Assembly (NCBI RefSeq): GCF_000214665.1
Contig: NC_015572.1
Coordinates: 1,550,001 to 1,614,000, forward strand
Reading direction: 5' to 3'
Source of the DNA: Methylomonas methanica MC09
GTDB taxonomy: Bacteria > Pseudomonadota > Gammaproteobacteria > Methylococcales > Methylomonadaceae
DNA: 64,000 nucleotides
Numbering within the stretch: position 1 is the first letter of the stretch; the number at the start of each line of letters is the position of its first letter. Shown one piece after another: positions 28,989 to 37,465 of this stretch. The notes under the pieces were generated by a model. That model was given only the letters and a program-made list of their open reading frames with translations. It was not told the DNA's origin and did no database searches. A program made the translations under genes and the position numbers.

Positions 28989-29852
28989 GGAATAACATCC
29001 TTTTCATTCGGATTGTTGAAACCGGTCGGGGTTTAAAGAATACTCATTGCTTAGCACTGGCTAACGCGCTATTTCATGAGCATAGGGTAAAAACTACAGG
29101 TAAAATATGACGAGAGCATGACGAAAGATGATTTGCCATTTAGAATTCAAACCCCATCAAGTTGCCAAAGTTTGTTATGCAGAATTCAAATACCGGACTA
29201 AACAGCATCGCCCGGATGGATAAAGGAAAAATCTATTGACCAAAAATATCCTTTGAAATTAAAGGAAATTTTTGGAAATTCACATCGGATTAAAGAACGT
29301 GCACTGCTCAATCTGGCGACAGAGGACAAGCAATAGAGGTTGAGAGCTAGTCAAATTAAAGGTTGGTAATGTGCTTCTTCGAAGCCTTATTTTAGTAAGC
29401 ATGAACGTCCGCTTTCGAGCAGCACCCATGGGCCGACTAAAATTTCTTTAGGTTGGCGATTGACTGCTAATGGCCGATAGCGCCAGATTGAAAGCTTGCC
29501 CGAAATCCCCTGGCAGGTTACTTAAACGTTATGGAATGCCAGTAATTAAGCCTTGTGTGCTGTTTTCTGGCGTTTACTGGCTGTCGGCGGAAAGCATTTG
29601 TTGATGCTTAAATGGTTTGTTATCTCTTCGTCAGCAGGTTTTGGTATTCAAAGAAAATGTTTGGCCTATAAGTTCGCACCACGTTTGATTGTAACCTGCA
29701 ACAGCGGCGGTCGGTTGGGTGAGCTGGGTGGAAAATGATTAGACGGGCAGGGATGTTTATGAAATGACCGGACTGGATGAACATCCAATCCGGTTTAGAC
29801 TCCGTTCAGGCCGCGTTTGCCGGCACACAACCGGGCGTGAGAATGTCAGGCG
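28989..29852. other. 864-bp intergenic region without recognisable genes
   Basis: It holds the promoter region of the toroid/LRR gene and the end of the rnf-nafY operon. A 61-codon plus-strand frame (29553-29738) has no features of a real gene. I see no tRNA-like structure, no TGT-N10-ACA next to a -24/-12 promoter, and only short AT-rich direct repeats such as AGAATTCAAA. Confidence 0.5.
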
Positions 29853-30560
29853 TTATTCATGCGCCACAAACCGTTTTCTTTCCTCGGCGCCGCGGCCCAG
29901 GGCTTTGGCCATCCAGGGCGGGGCGGCGTCGAAGACGCTTTGGAATTCGGTCAGCTTGTCCACCGCATCGATCACATCCGGCACCTTAATCGGGTAAATG
30001 TCGGCGCGGATGACTTTAGCGGCCGCCGGGCCGCCGATGGATTGCACGAACAGCACGTGACAATCTTCGATCATGGTGGCGCGGAACAGGTTGCGGTCGT
30101 CGGCATTGTCTGCTTCTATGGTGGAGCGGATGTCGATTAGCCGGCATTCGGTGCGGGACAACTGGTAAACCAGAAAGCGGATGCAGGAGCCGAAATGGCC
30201 GTTCAACAAGGCGCCGCTATTGGATGCCACGGCCACCCGTATCGATTCAGGAATGTCACCTTCCTTATAGGTTTGAATTTCCGGCAGGCCTTCGTCTTCC
30301 TCTTCTTCGCCCCACAGATATCGCACGGCCAGTTTGATGTTTTCCAAGCCGATGCCGATGTCTTCGCCGTCTTCTTCGCCGTCCAGACTGCCGATGCCGG
30401 TTTTCAGATTGGTGACGGTGATGGCTTTCAGCTTTTCATCGTCCAGCGGCGAGCCGACTTTTTCGTGCAATATGCCGATCAGTTGAGGAACGTCTACGCC
30501 GGGCAGGACGCGCGTGGCCAGCGCGATACGCAAGGCCAGTTCTCGTGATAATTGACTCAT
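29853..30560 (-). CDS. nafY: NafY-like FeMo-cofactor/apodinitrogenase-binding protein
   Basis: A 235-aa two-domain protein. Residues ~1-95 resemble the NafY N-terminal domain (SRELALRIALATRVLPG, acidic linker GEEEEDEG). Residues ~105-225 are a NifX/NifB-type cofactor-binding domain (IRVAVASNSGALLNGHFGSCIRF, DCHVLFVQSIGGPAAAKVI). NafY binds FeMo-co and stabilises apo-NifDK during cofactor insertion. Its place at the end of the rnf operon matches Azotobacter vinelandii rnf1-nafY. The start overlaps the rhodanese stop by 4 bp. Confidence 0.88.
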   Translation of the reverse strand: MSQLSRELALRIALATRVLPGVDVPQLIGILHEKVGSPLDDEKLKAITVTNLKTGIGSLDGEEDGEDIGIGLENIKLAVRYLWGEEEEDEGLPEIQTYKEGDIPESIRVAVASNSGALLNGHFGSCIRFLVYQLSRTECRLIDIRSTIEADNADDRNLFRATMIEDCHVLFVQSIGGPAAAKVIRADIYPIKVPDVIDAVDKLTEFQSVFDAAPPWMAKALGRGAEERKRFVAHE

Positions 30561-30877
30561 AAATCACCTGTAGGTTTGTGATATTCCTTCCAGCCGGCAT
30601 AACCGCCCGCCAGACTGTAGACTTGTTTGAAGCCGAAATCGCAAAACATCTCCGCCAAATGCTCGCTGGCATGGCCGTAATAGCAGTAAATCAGCATATC
30701 CCTGGCCTTGTCGCCTTTTTTGATCAGGCTGTCGCGCAGCTGTTCGTGCACGTGCATGGCGTTGTCGATGTGACCGGCGCGGTAGTCCTTTAACTCCCGG
30801 CAATCCAGGATTAAAGGATTGGCGTCGGCGATGAGCTGTACTGCAGCATCGGCGTTGACTGTTTTGAACGGCTTCAT
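30557..30877 (-). CDS. Rhodanese-domain sulfurtransferase
   Basis: A 106-aa single rhodanese domain with CR-type substrate loop: the active-site Cys is in LIYCYYGHAS, with the family phrases ILDCRELKDYRAGHI and VYSLAGGYAGWKEY. GlpE-sized. In this operon it may supply sulfur for FeS or FeMo-co assembly (inference). It overlaps nafY by 4 bp and is 21 bp from the preceding gene. Confidence 0.88.
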   Translation of the reverse strand: MKPFKTVNADAAVQLIADANPLILDCRELKDYRAGHIDNAMHVHEQLRDSLIKKGDKARDMLIYCYYGHASEHLAEMFCDFGFKQVYSLAGGYAGWKEYHKPTGDL

Positions 30878-30898
30878 AATGGCTTACCTGATACTGAT

Positions 30899-31468
30899 TT
30901 AGATCGGACCTACGGCGGCGGCTTTTTTGACGACGATGGTTTTACCCAAAGCGTCTTCAAAGCTGAGGGTTTCGCCTTTTGCTTTGTAGCTTTTGGCGGC
31001 CTCATAAACCGTGACGACTTTGTCTTCGGCGGATTGGCCTTTCAAATCGGCTTTTTCGATATACAGGGTTTCCATGGTCTCGTTCCACACCATGCCTTCT
31101 TTGTAAGGCAGCAATCTGAACGTTACGCCTTCCAGCTCGATTTGCATCGGAATTTCGATGTTTTCCACGTAAAACAGGGTTAAGGTATCCGGCGTCAGGA
31201 ATGCTTTGTATTTTTCGATAAAGATGCTGATATGCTGCAACTCATCGAACAGGCCGTTCAGGAAAATAAACTTTTCGCTGTCGGCCAGAATTGCGGTTTG
31301 GCGCAAGAGCAATTCGGGCGGTTTACGGTCTGTTGCAGAACCTTCGCGAAAAGAGCCTTGAATCAATACCAAGTCGCCCCGGTAAGCCCAAACGCCTTTT
31401 TCGCTGGTTTCGCCCAGTACATTGGTAATGAACGTCAAACCTTCTTTGTCCAAGTTTTCGATTAGCAT
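30899..31468 (-). CDS. Unrecognised nif/rnf-operon protein
   Basis: A 189-aa soluble protein, unrecognised. It looks alpha/beta with many aromatic residues (WAYRGDLVLIQGSFR, LPYKEGMVWNETMETLYI), has no Cys, and has an Ala/Lys-rich C-terminus. It has an AGGAGACACTCC ribosome site. It sits inside the rnf-nafY operon between rnfH and the rhodanese, so a role tied to nitrogen fixation is likely; mechanism unknown. Confidence 0.75.
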   Translation of the reverse strand: MLIENLDKEGLTFITNVLGETSEKGVWAYRGDLVLIQGSFREGSATDRKPPELLLRQTAILADSEKFIFLNGLFDELQHISIFIEKYKAFLTPDTLTLFYVENIEIPMQIELEGVTFRLLPYKEGMVWNETMETLYIEKADLKGQSAEDKVVTVYEAAKSYKAKGETLSFEDALGKTIVVKKAAAVGPI

Positions 31469-31495
31469 GGAGTGTCTCCTGTTTAAAAAATTCGG

Positions 31496-31777
31496 TTAAT
31501 CCGCATCCGCATCCACATCGATGCGGCGGCGCTGCACTTGCTGCGGATCGGCGGTGATTTTGCGGTAAATTTCCACCCGGTCGCCTTCTTTGACCGGCGC
31601 ATCGAGCTTGGCCAGCTTGCCGAAGATGCCGACTTTTTGGCTGGTTAAATCGATGTGCGGATAGTGTTTGAGTACCCCTGATAACTCGATCGCCTGCTGT
31701 ACGCTGCTGCCTTCGGGTACTTCCAAACGTACCCAGAGTTGCCGGTCGGCTTCCGCGTAACACACCCCTACGTTCAT
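31496..31777 (-). CDS. rnfH: RnfH family protein
   Basis: A 93-aa beta-grasp protein of the RnfH/UPF0125 family (MNVGVCYAEADRQLWVRL, VGIFGKLAKLD, LKEGDRVEIYRKI-like end VKEGDRVEIYRKITADP). It accompanies rnf operons of diazotrophs. It starts 12 bp after the rnfE stop. Function in the complex is unsettled. Confidence 0.9.
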   Translation of the reverse strand: MNVGVCYAEADRQLWVRLEVPEGSSVQQAIELSGVLKHYPHIDLTSQKVGIFGKLAKLDAPVKEGDRVEIYRKITADPQQVQRRRIDVDADAD

Positions 31778-31789
31778 GGCTGGTCTCCC

Positions 31790-32503
31790 TTAACTGTCTT
31801 GTTCGGCTAATTGCAGCTTGTCGATTACCGCGCCCGGGGTTTGTTTTTCGGCGGCTTTCTTATCCAGCAGGCGCTTGGCGGCCACCATAAAACCCAGCAT
31901 GATGAAGCCGCCGGGCGGCAGGGCCATTAACAAAAAGCCCTTGTATTCGGGGATGATGGTCAATTCCATAAATTTGAAGCTTTCGCCCAGCAACACGGAG
32001 GCGTTGGCAAACAAGGTGCCGGCGCCGCTGATTTCCCGCGCCGCGCCCAATACCACCATGGCCAGAGTAAAGCCGACGCTCATCATAAAACCGTCCCACA
32101 TCGACGGCATTAACGGCTGCTTGGAGGCGAAGGCTTCGGCCCGGCCCAAAATGACGCAGTTGGTGACGATCAAGGGGATAAACAGGCCCAGCACTTTGTG
32201 CAGCTCGTGCATCCAGGCGTTCAAAAACAGATCCACCAAGGTCACCAGAGCGGCGATCAGCAGCACGAAGATTGGGATGCGAATCTCAGCCGGGATCAAG
32301 TGGCGGTTAAAAGACACCGCGGCGTTGGAGGCGACCATGACCACCATGGTCGCCAGTCCCATACCCAGGCCATTGGTGGCGGTGCCGGTCACGGCCAGCA
32401 ATGGACACAACGCCAGATTTTGGGTCAGTACCACATTGTTGTCCCACAGGCCGTCTTTAGCGATTTTTCGGTAGGGTTCCGAGAAGAGTGTGGTCAATTT
32501 CAT
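31790..32503 (-). CDS. rnfE: Rnf complex subunit E
   Basis: A 237-aa integral membrane subunit with six predicted hydrophobic segments. It contains the RnfE phrases NLALCPLLAVTGTA and IVTNCVILGRAEAFAS, whose Cys residues take part in membrane [2Fe-2S] binding together with RnfA. Rnf couples ion flow to ferredoxin or flavodoxin reduction, feeding nitrogenase. The gene follows rnfG by 29 bp. Confidence 0.95.
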   Translation of the reverse strand: MKLTTLFSEPYRKIAKDGLWDNNVVLTQNLALCPLLAVTGTATNGLGMGLATMVVMVASNAAVSFNRHLIPAEIRIPIFVLLIAALVTLVDLFLNAWMHELHKVLGLFIPLIVTNCVILGRAEAFASKQPLMPSMWDGFMMSVGFTLAMVVLGAAREISGAGTLFANASVLLGESFKFMELTIIPEYKGFLLMALPPGGFIMLGFMVAAKRLLDKKAAEKQTPGAVIDKLQLAEQDS

Positions 32504-32532
32504 GCGTGTGTCTCCTGCAATCGGGTGGCAAT

Positions 32533-33285
32533 TTATGGGGCTTCAACCGTTTCTGCGGTGCCGGTACCCAAGAGTTGCGTTTTATGGCTTTGATAAAAAT
32601 CCAGGCCGCGTTTGATCGCTTGGGTTACTTTGCGCGGGGTGATGGTGGCGCCGGCGAATTGGTCGAATACCCCGCCGTCTTTTTTAACCGCCCATTGCGC
32701 GGCCGTCAGGTTATCCAGCGATTTACCGTTAAACCCCAGCACCCATTTGGATTTGGCGATTTCTATCTTGTCGCCCAGGCCGGGCGTTTCGACATGGGCG
32801 ATAACCCGCACCCCCAGAATTTCGCCTTGGCGGTTCACGCCCATGACTAAACTGATGGGGCCGGCATAGCCGTCGGGGGCGATGAATTTGAAACATACCG
32901 CCGACACTGTGCCGGCTTTTTTGGCCAGATAAACCATGGTCTGCTCTGCACCGATATTGTGCTCGGCGGAGGGCAGGGTCATGGTGTCAGCCAACAAATC
33001 GTTATCGTATAAATCGGCAGGCACCACGGCCTCCAGGCTGGCTTTCAAATCTTCGTCCAGGCGTTGCTGAATCACATCGCGGGTGGCCAAGTCCGCAAAA
33101 CCCAGTAAAACACTGGCCAGCAAGGCAAATACCGCCAGCACACCGGCTTGATAGCTCAGCTTTGGGCGCCACTGAGCCAGATTTTCCGGCGTCAGGAAAG
33201 CCAGCAGTTTTGGCTTGGCACCGGACGGGTTTTCGGACTCGGGCGGTTCGGCGGTAGGTTGTTCGTGTACGGGATCGGAACTCAT
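32533..33285 (-). CDS. rnfG: Rnf complex subunit G (covalent FMN)
   Basis: A 250-aa subunit with one N-terminal membrane helix (AGVLAVFALLASVLLGFAD) and a periplasmic FMN domain. The flavinylation site is in FAGATITPRKVTQAI (Thr of the GAT-x-T motif). The ~40-residue Pro/Glu-rich extension before the helix is longer than usual. It lies 14 bp after rnfD. Confidence 0.94.
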   Translation of the reverse strand: MSSDPVHEQPTAEPPESENPSGAKPKLLAFLTPENLAQWRPKLSYQAGVLAVFALLASVLLGFADLATRDVIQQRLDEDLKASLEAVVPADLYDNDLLADTMTLPSAEHNIGAEQTMVYLAKKAGTVSAVCFKFIAPDGYAGPISLVMGVNRQGEILGVRVIAHVETPGLGDKIEIAKSKWVLGFNGKSLDNLTAAQWAVKKDGGVFDQFAGATITPRKVTQAIKRGLDFYQSHKTQLLGTGTAETVEAP

Positions 33286-33299
33286 GGCGATACTCTTGG

Positions 33300-34355
33300 C
33301 TAGCTGACGTCTATGGGTTTGCCGTTACGGTAGCGCCCGTAAATGCGGGGACGAATGTAATGGTCGATTAGCGGAGTGACCGCGTTCATCAACAAAATGG
33401 CAAACCCGGTGCCTTCCGGATACCCGCCCCAGCTGCGGATCACGAAAATAAGCGCCCCGCAGCCGGCACCGAAAATCACTTGTCCGACCGGCGTGTTGGG
33501 CGAGGTGACGTAATCGGTGGCGATAAAAAACGCTACCAGCATGACCGCGCCGGAATTCAGATGTACCCAGGGGCCAAGGTAATGCTGGCTGTCAACCAAG
33601 TGAAACACGCCGGATAACAAGGCGATGCTGAGCAGCAACGAAACCGGAATTTGCCATTGGATCACGCCTTCCCGCATCAGCCACAGCCCGCCCAGCACAA
33701 TCAGCAGTGTGGAGGTTTCGCCCAGGCTGCCGCGTTCCCAGCCGATGAAAGCCAGAATGCTGGAGTAATCGTCTAATAGGCCGGGCAGAGTTTGGTGTTG
33801 GGAAAACCCGGTTTTTACCGCACCCAAAGTAGTGGCGCCGGTCACGCCGTCCAAATCCGACAGTCCGGAAAAGGTAATTGATAGGCTCTCCAAAATCCCA
33901 GGGCCTAGCAGGATGGGTTTGACGTTGGCCCAAGTGGTCATTTCGATCGGGAACGAGATCAGCAAGGCTACCCGCGCCAACATGGCCGGATTGAACAAAT
34001 TCTGGCCCAAACCGCCGTATACCTGCTTGCCCAGAACGATGGCAATCGCGGCGCCTACCACGCCTATCCACCAAGGCGCCCAGGGTGGCAGGGTCATGGC
34101 GACCAGCAGGCCGGTCAAAATCGCGGAACCGTCCCGTAAATAGGGTGCGGCGGCCACGCCTTTTAGTTTCAGGCAAAACGCTTCGAACAACAATGCGGAA
34201 AAAATCGTCACGGCGCACAAATACAAGGCCGGCCAGCCAAAGATGAAGATGCCCCAAGCCGTGGCCGGCAGCAGCGCGACAATCACTTTACGCATAATGC
34301 TGTCGACGCTGCGGACGGCGACCACATGCGGGCCGCTGACGGGTTTGATACTCAT
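33300..34355 (-). CDS. rnfD: Rnf complex subunit D (covalent FMN)
   Basis: A 351-aa polytopic membrane subunit with the NqrB/RnfD flavinylation motif in DGVTGATTLGAVKTG and phrases GGLGQNLFNPAMLARV and GCGALIFVIRSWGGYPEG. The start overlaps the rnfC stop by 4 bp. Confidence 0.95.
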   Translation of the reverse strand: MSIKPVSGPHVVAVRSVDSIMRKVIVALLPATAWGIFIFGWPALYLCAVTIFSALLFEAFCLKLKGVAAAPYLRDGSAILTGLLVAMTLPPWAPWWIGVVGAAIAIVLGKQVYGGLGQNLFNPAMLARVALLISFPIEMTTWANVKPILLGPGILESLSITFSGLSDLDGVTGATTLGAVKTGFSQHQTLPGLLDDYSSILAFIGWERGSLGETSTLLIVLGGLWLMREGVIQWQIPVSLLLSIALLSGVFHLVDSQHYLGPWVHLNSGAVMLVAFFIATDYVTSPNTPVGQVIFGAGCGALIFVIRSWGGYPEGTGFAILLMNAVTPLIDHYIRPRIYGRYRNGKPIDVS

Positions 34356-35908
34356 CGCACTTCCTCCACAGCAGCCTTGTTGTCGGCTTCGCTAATACTT
34401 TGCTGGGCTTGTTGCGCTTGTTGGGCCTTTTGTTTGGCCAATTCCTGTTCGCGGGCGCGGGCGGCGCGGGCCTCCATTACCCGGCGGGCTTCGGCTTCCT
34501 GTTCCAGACGAATACGTTCCATGCGTTGGTTGCGGTCGTCGATCAGGCGTTTGGTTTGTTCGGATTTATGGTCCATTTGCTGGCGCTTATAGAGTTCGCC
34601 CGAGGCAAACTTGAAGTAATGCACCAACGGAATATTCGACGGACACACGTAGGAGCAGCTGCCGCAATTGATGCAATCCTTCAGGCCCAGATCCACGGCC
34701 GCATCCAATTGGTTGGCGCGGATGCGGCTGGCCATTTCCAGCGGCAATAAACCGACCGGACAGGCCGTTACGCACGTGGAGCAGCGGATGCAGGGTTTGA
34801 CGTCCGGAATTTCGATATCCTGTTCGGATAAAGCCAAAATGCCGTTGCAGGCCTTGACGACCGGCACTTCGCTGATGGGTAGTGCATCGCCCATCATCGG
34901 TCCGCCCATGATCAAACGGGCCACCCGGCTTTTATCGACCGCGCAGAAGTCCAGTACTTCCGACATTAAGGTGCCGATCAATACTTCCACGTTTTGCGGT
35001 TTGGCCACCGCGCTGCCGGACACGGTTACCACCCGGGTAATCAGCGGCTGGTTCAGGCAAACCGCCCGATAGACGGCATGGGCGGTGGCGACGTTGTGTA
35101 TCACCACGCCGATGTCCGTGGCGCGGCCGTCGGCGGGAATTTCCCGGCCGGTCAGGTAGCGCAGCATTTGCCGGTCCCAACCCATGGGGTAACGGGTGGG
35201 AACCTGTACCACATTGATATTGGCGAACTCCGTACAAGCCTCGCGCATGGCGGTAAAGGCTTCCGGTTTGTTGTCTTCGATGCCGACGGTAGCCTCGGGG
35301 GCGCCCATGCCGCGCAGCATCAGGCGGATGCCGGTGACGATTTCGGCGGCACGTTCCTGCATCAACCGGTCGTCGCAAGTCAGGTAGGGTTCGCATTCGC
35401 CGGCATTGATCAACAGCGTCTGAATTTTATTCTTGCGGCCTAAATCCAGTTTGACCGCCGAGGGAAATACCGCGCCGCCCAAGCCGACCACGCCGGCCGC
35501 GCCGACCAGCGCGCAGATTTCCTCTGCGGGCAGCGATAACGGATCTTTGGGTGTTATAAGCGGCAACCATTGGTCCAGACCGTCGGTTTCGATAACGATG
35601 GTGCGGATCGGCAAGGCGGACGGGTGCGGGGCCGGGAAATCCAGTACGTCGGCTATCACGCCGGAACTGGGTGCATGAACCGGCGCGGAAATAGTGCCTT
35701 GGCTGTACGCCAGCAACTGGCCTTTAAACACCTTTTCGCCGACTTTGACCAGGGGCTCGGCCGGTTTGCCGACGTGTTGCTGTACCGGGATATACAGCTT
35801 TTTCGGTAACGGCATATCCAATGCGATCGGTATGCCGGAGGTTTCGGCCTTGTGCTCTTCGGCATGAACGCCGCCGCGCAGCCGGGGGTTTTCGAATAAA
35901 GCCAGCAT
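34352..35908 (-). CDS. rnfC: Rnf complex subunit C
   Basis: A 518-aa peripheral subunit. It has an NADH/FMN-binding module (GAAGVVGLGGAVFPSAVKL, INAGECEPYLTCDDRL) and two 4Fe-4S motifs, CIRCSTCVTACP and CINCGSCSYVCP. The C-terminus is a charged Ala/Gln-rich coil (QELAKQKAQQAQQAQQSI). It receives or delivers electrons at the cytoplasmic face. 13 bp after rnfB. Confidence 0.96.
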   Translation of the reverse strand: MLALFENPRLRGGVHAEEHKAETSGIPIALDMPLPKKLYIPVQQHVGKPAEPLVKVGEKVFKGQLLAYSQGTISAPVHAPSSGVIADVLDFPAPHPSALPIRTIVIETDGLDQWLPLITPKDPLSLPAEEICALVGAAGVVGLGGAVFPSAVKLDLGRKNKIQTLLINAGECEPYLTCDDRLMQERAAEIVTGIRLMLRGMGAPEATVGIEDNKPEAFTAMREACTEFANINVVQVPTRYPMGWDRQMLRYLTGREIPADGRATDIGVVIHNVATAHAVYRAVCLNQPLITRVVTVSGSAVAKPQNVEVLIGTLMSEVLDFCAVDKSRVARLIMGGPMMGDALPISEVPVVKACNGILALSEQDIEIPDVKPCIRCSTCVTACPVGLLPLEMASRIRANQLDAAVDLGLKDCINCGSCSYVCPSNIPLVHYFKFASGELYKRQQMDHKSEQTKRLIDDRNQRMERIRLEQEAEARRVMEARAARAREQELAKQKAQQAQQAQQSISEADNKAAVEEVR

Positions 35909-35921
35909 GCAGGTTCTCCGG

Positions 35922-36455
35922 TTAAGCCGCCATCGGTTTCGGCCAACGCCAATCCCGCAGCGTCACCTCGATCGGGTGCATTTGCAGGCATTCGGTCGGG
36001 CAGACGTTGACGCATTTTTCGCAACCTATGCAGGCATCGGCCACTACGGCGTGAATTTGTTTGGGGGCGCCGACGATGGCGTCGGTTGGGCAAACTTTAA
36101 AGCAACGGGTGCAGCCGGTGCAGGTATCTTCGCTGACGCGGGCCACCATGGGTTCGGCGTCTTTGGTTTGGCTTAAGTCGACATCCACGCCCAGCAGTTT
36201 AGCCAGTTGCTCTACCAGCGAGGTGCCGCCGGGAGGACACAGCGTAACCGGCGCCGAACCCGATACCACCGCTTCGGCGGCGGGACGGCATCCGGGGAAT
36301 CCGCACTGGCCGCACTGCGAACCCGGCATCAGGGCTTCCACTTTTTCGATCAGGGGATCGGATTCCACACGCAGATATTTGGCGGCGATACCTAAACTCA
36401 GGCCCAGAAACAAGCCCAGTGCGGTAAGGATAATGATGGCTGATAGAATGTACAT
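35922..36455 (-). CDS. rnfB: Rnf complex subunit B (ferredoxin-like)
   Basis: A 177-aa subunit: N-terminal membrane anchor (IIILTALGLFLGLSLGIA), a four-Cys motif CGQCGFPGCRPAAEA, and two ferredoxin motifs CTGCTRCFKVCP and CIGCEKCVNVCP. 138 bp separate it from rnfA, the largest gap within rnfABCDGE, with no obvious promoter. Confidence 0.96.
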   Translation of the reverse strand: MYILSAIIILTALGLFLGLSLGIAAKYLRVESDPLIEKVEALMPGSQCGQCGFPGCRPAAEAVVSGSAPVTLCPPGGTSLVEQLAKLLGVDVDLSQTKDAEPMVARVSEDTCTGCTRCFKVCPTDAIVGAPKQIHAVVADACIGCEKCVNVCPTECLQMHPIEVTLRDWRWPKPMAA

Positions 36456-36593
36456 AATCCGTCTCGTTGGTTCAGAATATGCCGGCGGCTGTATAAGTAC
36501 CGCAGTTGCGGCGGTTGTTTATCTCGGCGGTTTCGACGCTAGGGCGGTTGGCCGTGTGTCCGTCGAAAATAGTCGGTTGCAAACGTATTGTTG

Positions 36594-37175
36594 TCATTTG
36601 GTATAAAGTCCGGCAAAGCCCATGAATGCCAGGGACAGAATGCCGGCGGTGATGAAGGCTATCGGCGTGCCCGAAAAAAGAGCCGGTACAGCCATCAACG
36701 CCAGGCGTTCACGGAGACCGGCAAACAGCACCATCACCAGGGTAAAACCCATTGCCGCGCCAAAGCCGAACATCAGGCTTTGCACGAAGTTATAGTGTTC
36801 TTGGATGTTAAGCAGCGCGACACCCAGAACCGCACAATTGGTGGTAATCAAAGGCAGAAAAATGCCCAAAACCTGATACAGAACCGGGCTGGTTTTGTGT
36901 ATCACCATTTCGGTGAATTGCACCACCGCGGCGATCACCAGGATAAAGCCCAGTACCCGTAAAAATCCGATATCGAACGGTATTAACAAGCGATGTTCCA
37001 ACACCCAGCTGGCGGCGGAGGCCAGCGTCAGTACGAAGGTGGTGGCCAGCCCCATGCCCAGGGCGGAATCCAGTTTGTTGGAGACGCCCATAAACGGACA
37101 TAACCCCAAAAACTTTACCAACACTACATTGTTGACTAACGCTGTACCTAGAATCAGCAGTAAGTATTCGCCCAT
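36594..37175 (-). CDS. rnfA: Rnf complex subunit A
   Basis: A 193-aa integral membrane subunit with six hydrophobic segments and the conserved phrases [15 protein letters not shown] and [12 protein letters not shown] (paired with RnfE for the membrane FeS site). First gene of the operon. The ATG at 37175 is ~24 nt from the start site predicted for the sigma-54 promoter at 37209-37224. Confidence 0.96.
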   Translation of the reverse strand: MGEYLLLILGTALVNNVVLVKFLGLCPFMGVSNKLDSALGMGLATTFVLTLASAASWVLEHRLLIPFDIGFLRVLGFILVIAAVVQFTEMVIHKTSPVLYQVLGIFLPLITTNCAVLGVALLNIQEHYNFVQSLMFGFGAAMGFTLVMVLFAGLRERLALMAVPALFSGTPIAFITAGILSLAFMGFAGLYTK

Positions 37176-37208
37176 TGCCTTAACACCCAGTTGTTTGTAA
37201 ACAATTGA

Positions 37209-37224
37209 GCATCATCTATGCCAA
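37209..37224 (-). promoter_or_regulatory. Sigma-54 promoter of the rnf operon
   Basis: Minus strand TGGCATAGATGATGCT: GG and GC separated by exactly 10 bases, close to the -24/-12 consensus TGGCACG-N4-TTGC. Predicted start near 37199. Confidence 0.82.
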
Positions 37225-37289
37225 CAATCATTGTGGGGTTAAATGGGCTGATTTAGTGCGTTTGTGGTCGGTTGCGGTGCGGATTTGGC

Positions 37290-37305
37290 TGTACCAAACG
37301 ACACA
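37290..37305. promoter_or_regulatory. NifA upstream activator site shared by rnf and nifL
   Basis: TGTACCAAACGACACA is a perfect TGT-N10-ACA. It lies 66 bp upstream of the rnf -24 element and 107 bp upstream of the nifL -24 element, so one NifA site can serve both divergent promoters. Confidence 0.75.
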
Positions 37306-37411
37306 CTGGCCGAAAGGTAGGATTAAAGATTGTCGGAAAGCTTACAAAATCCCGGTTGAAATAAGGGTTTTAGCTACGCGGATTTGTTACAAAGGCCTAA
37401 CTTAAAAATAT

Positions 37412-37427
37412 TGGCGTTTAATTTGCT
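37412..37427 (+). promoter_or_regulatory. Sigma-54 promoter of nifLA
   Basis: TGGCGTTTAATTTGCT has GG-N10-GC spacing. The predicted start near 37438 supports the ATG at 37466 as the nifL start and rules out the in-frame ATG at 37433. Confidence 0.78.
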
Positions 37428-37465
37428 AATGAATGTATAGACGATTCAATCAACCAGAGTCAGCA

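Noticed and set aside
29553..29738. 61-codon plus-strand frame
   Set aside because: No ribosome site or domain; chance open frame in intergenic DNA.
37205..37405. 66-codon plus-strand frame
   Set aside because: Lies across the rnf/nifL promoters and activator site.
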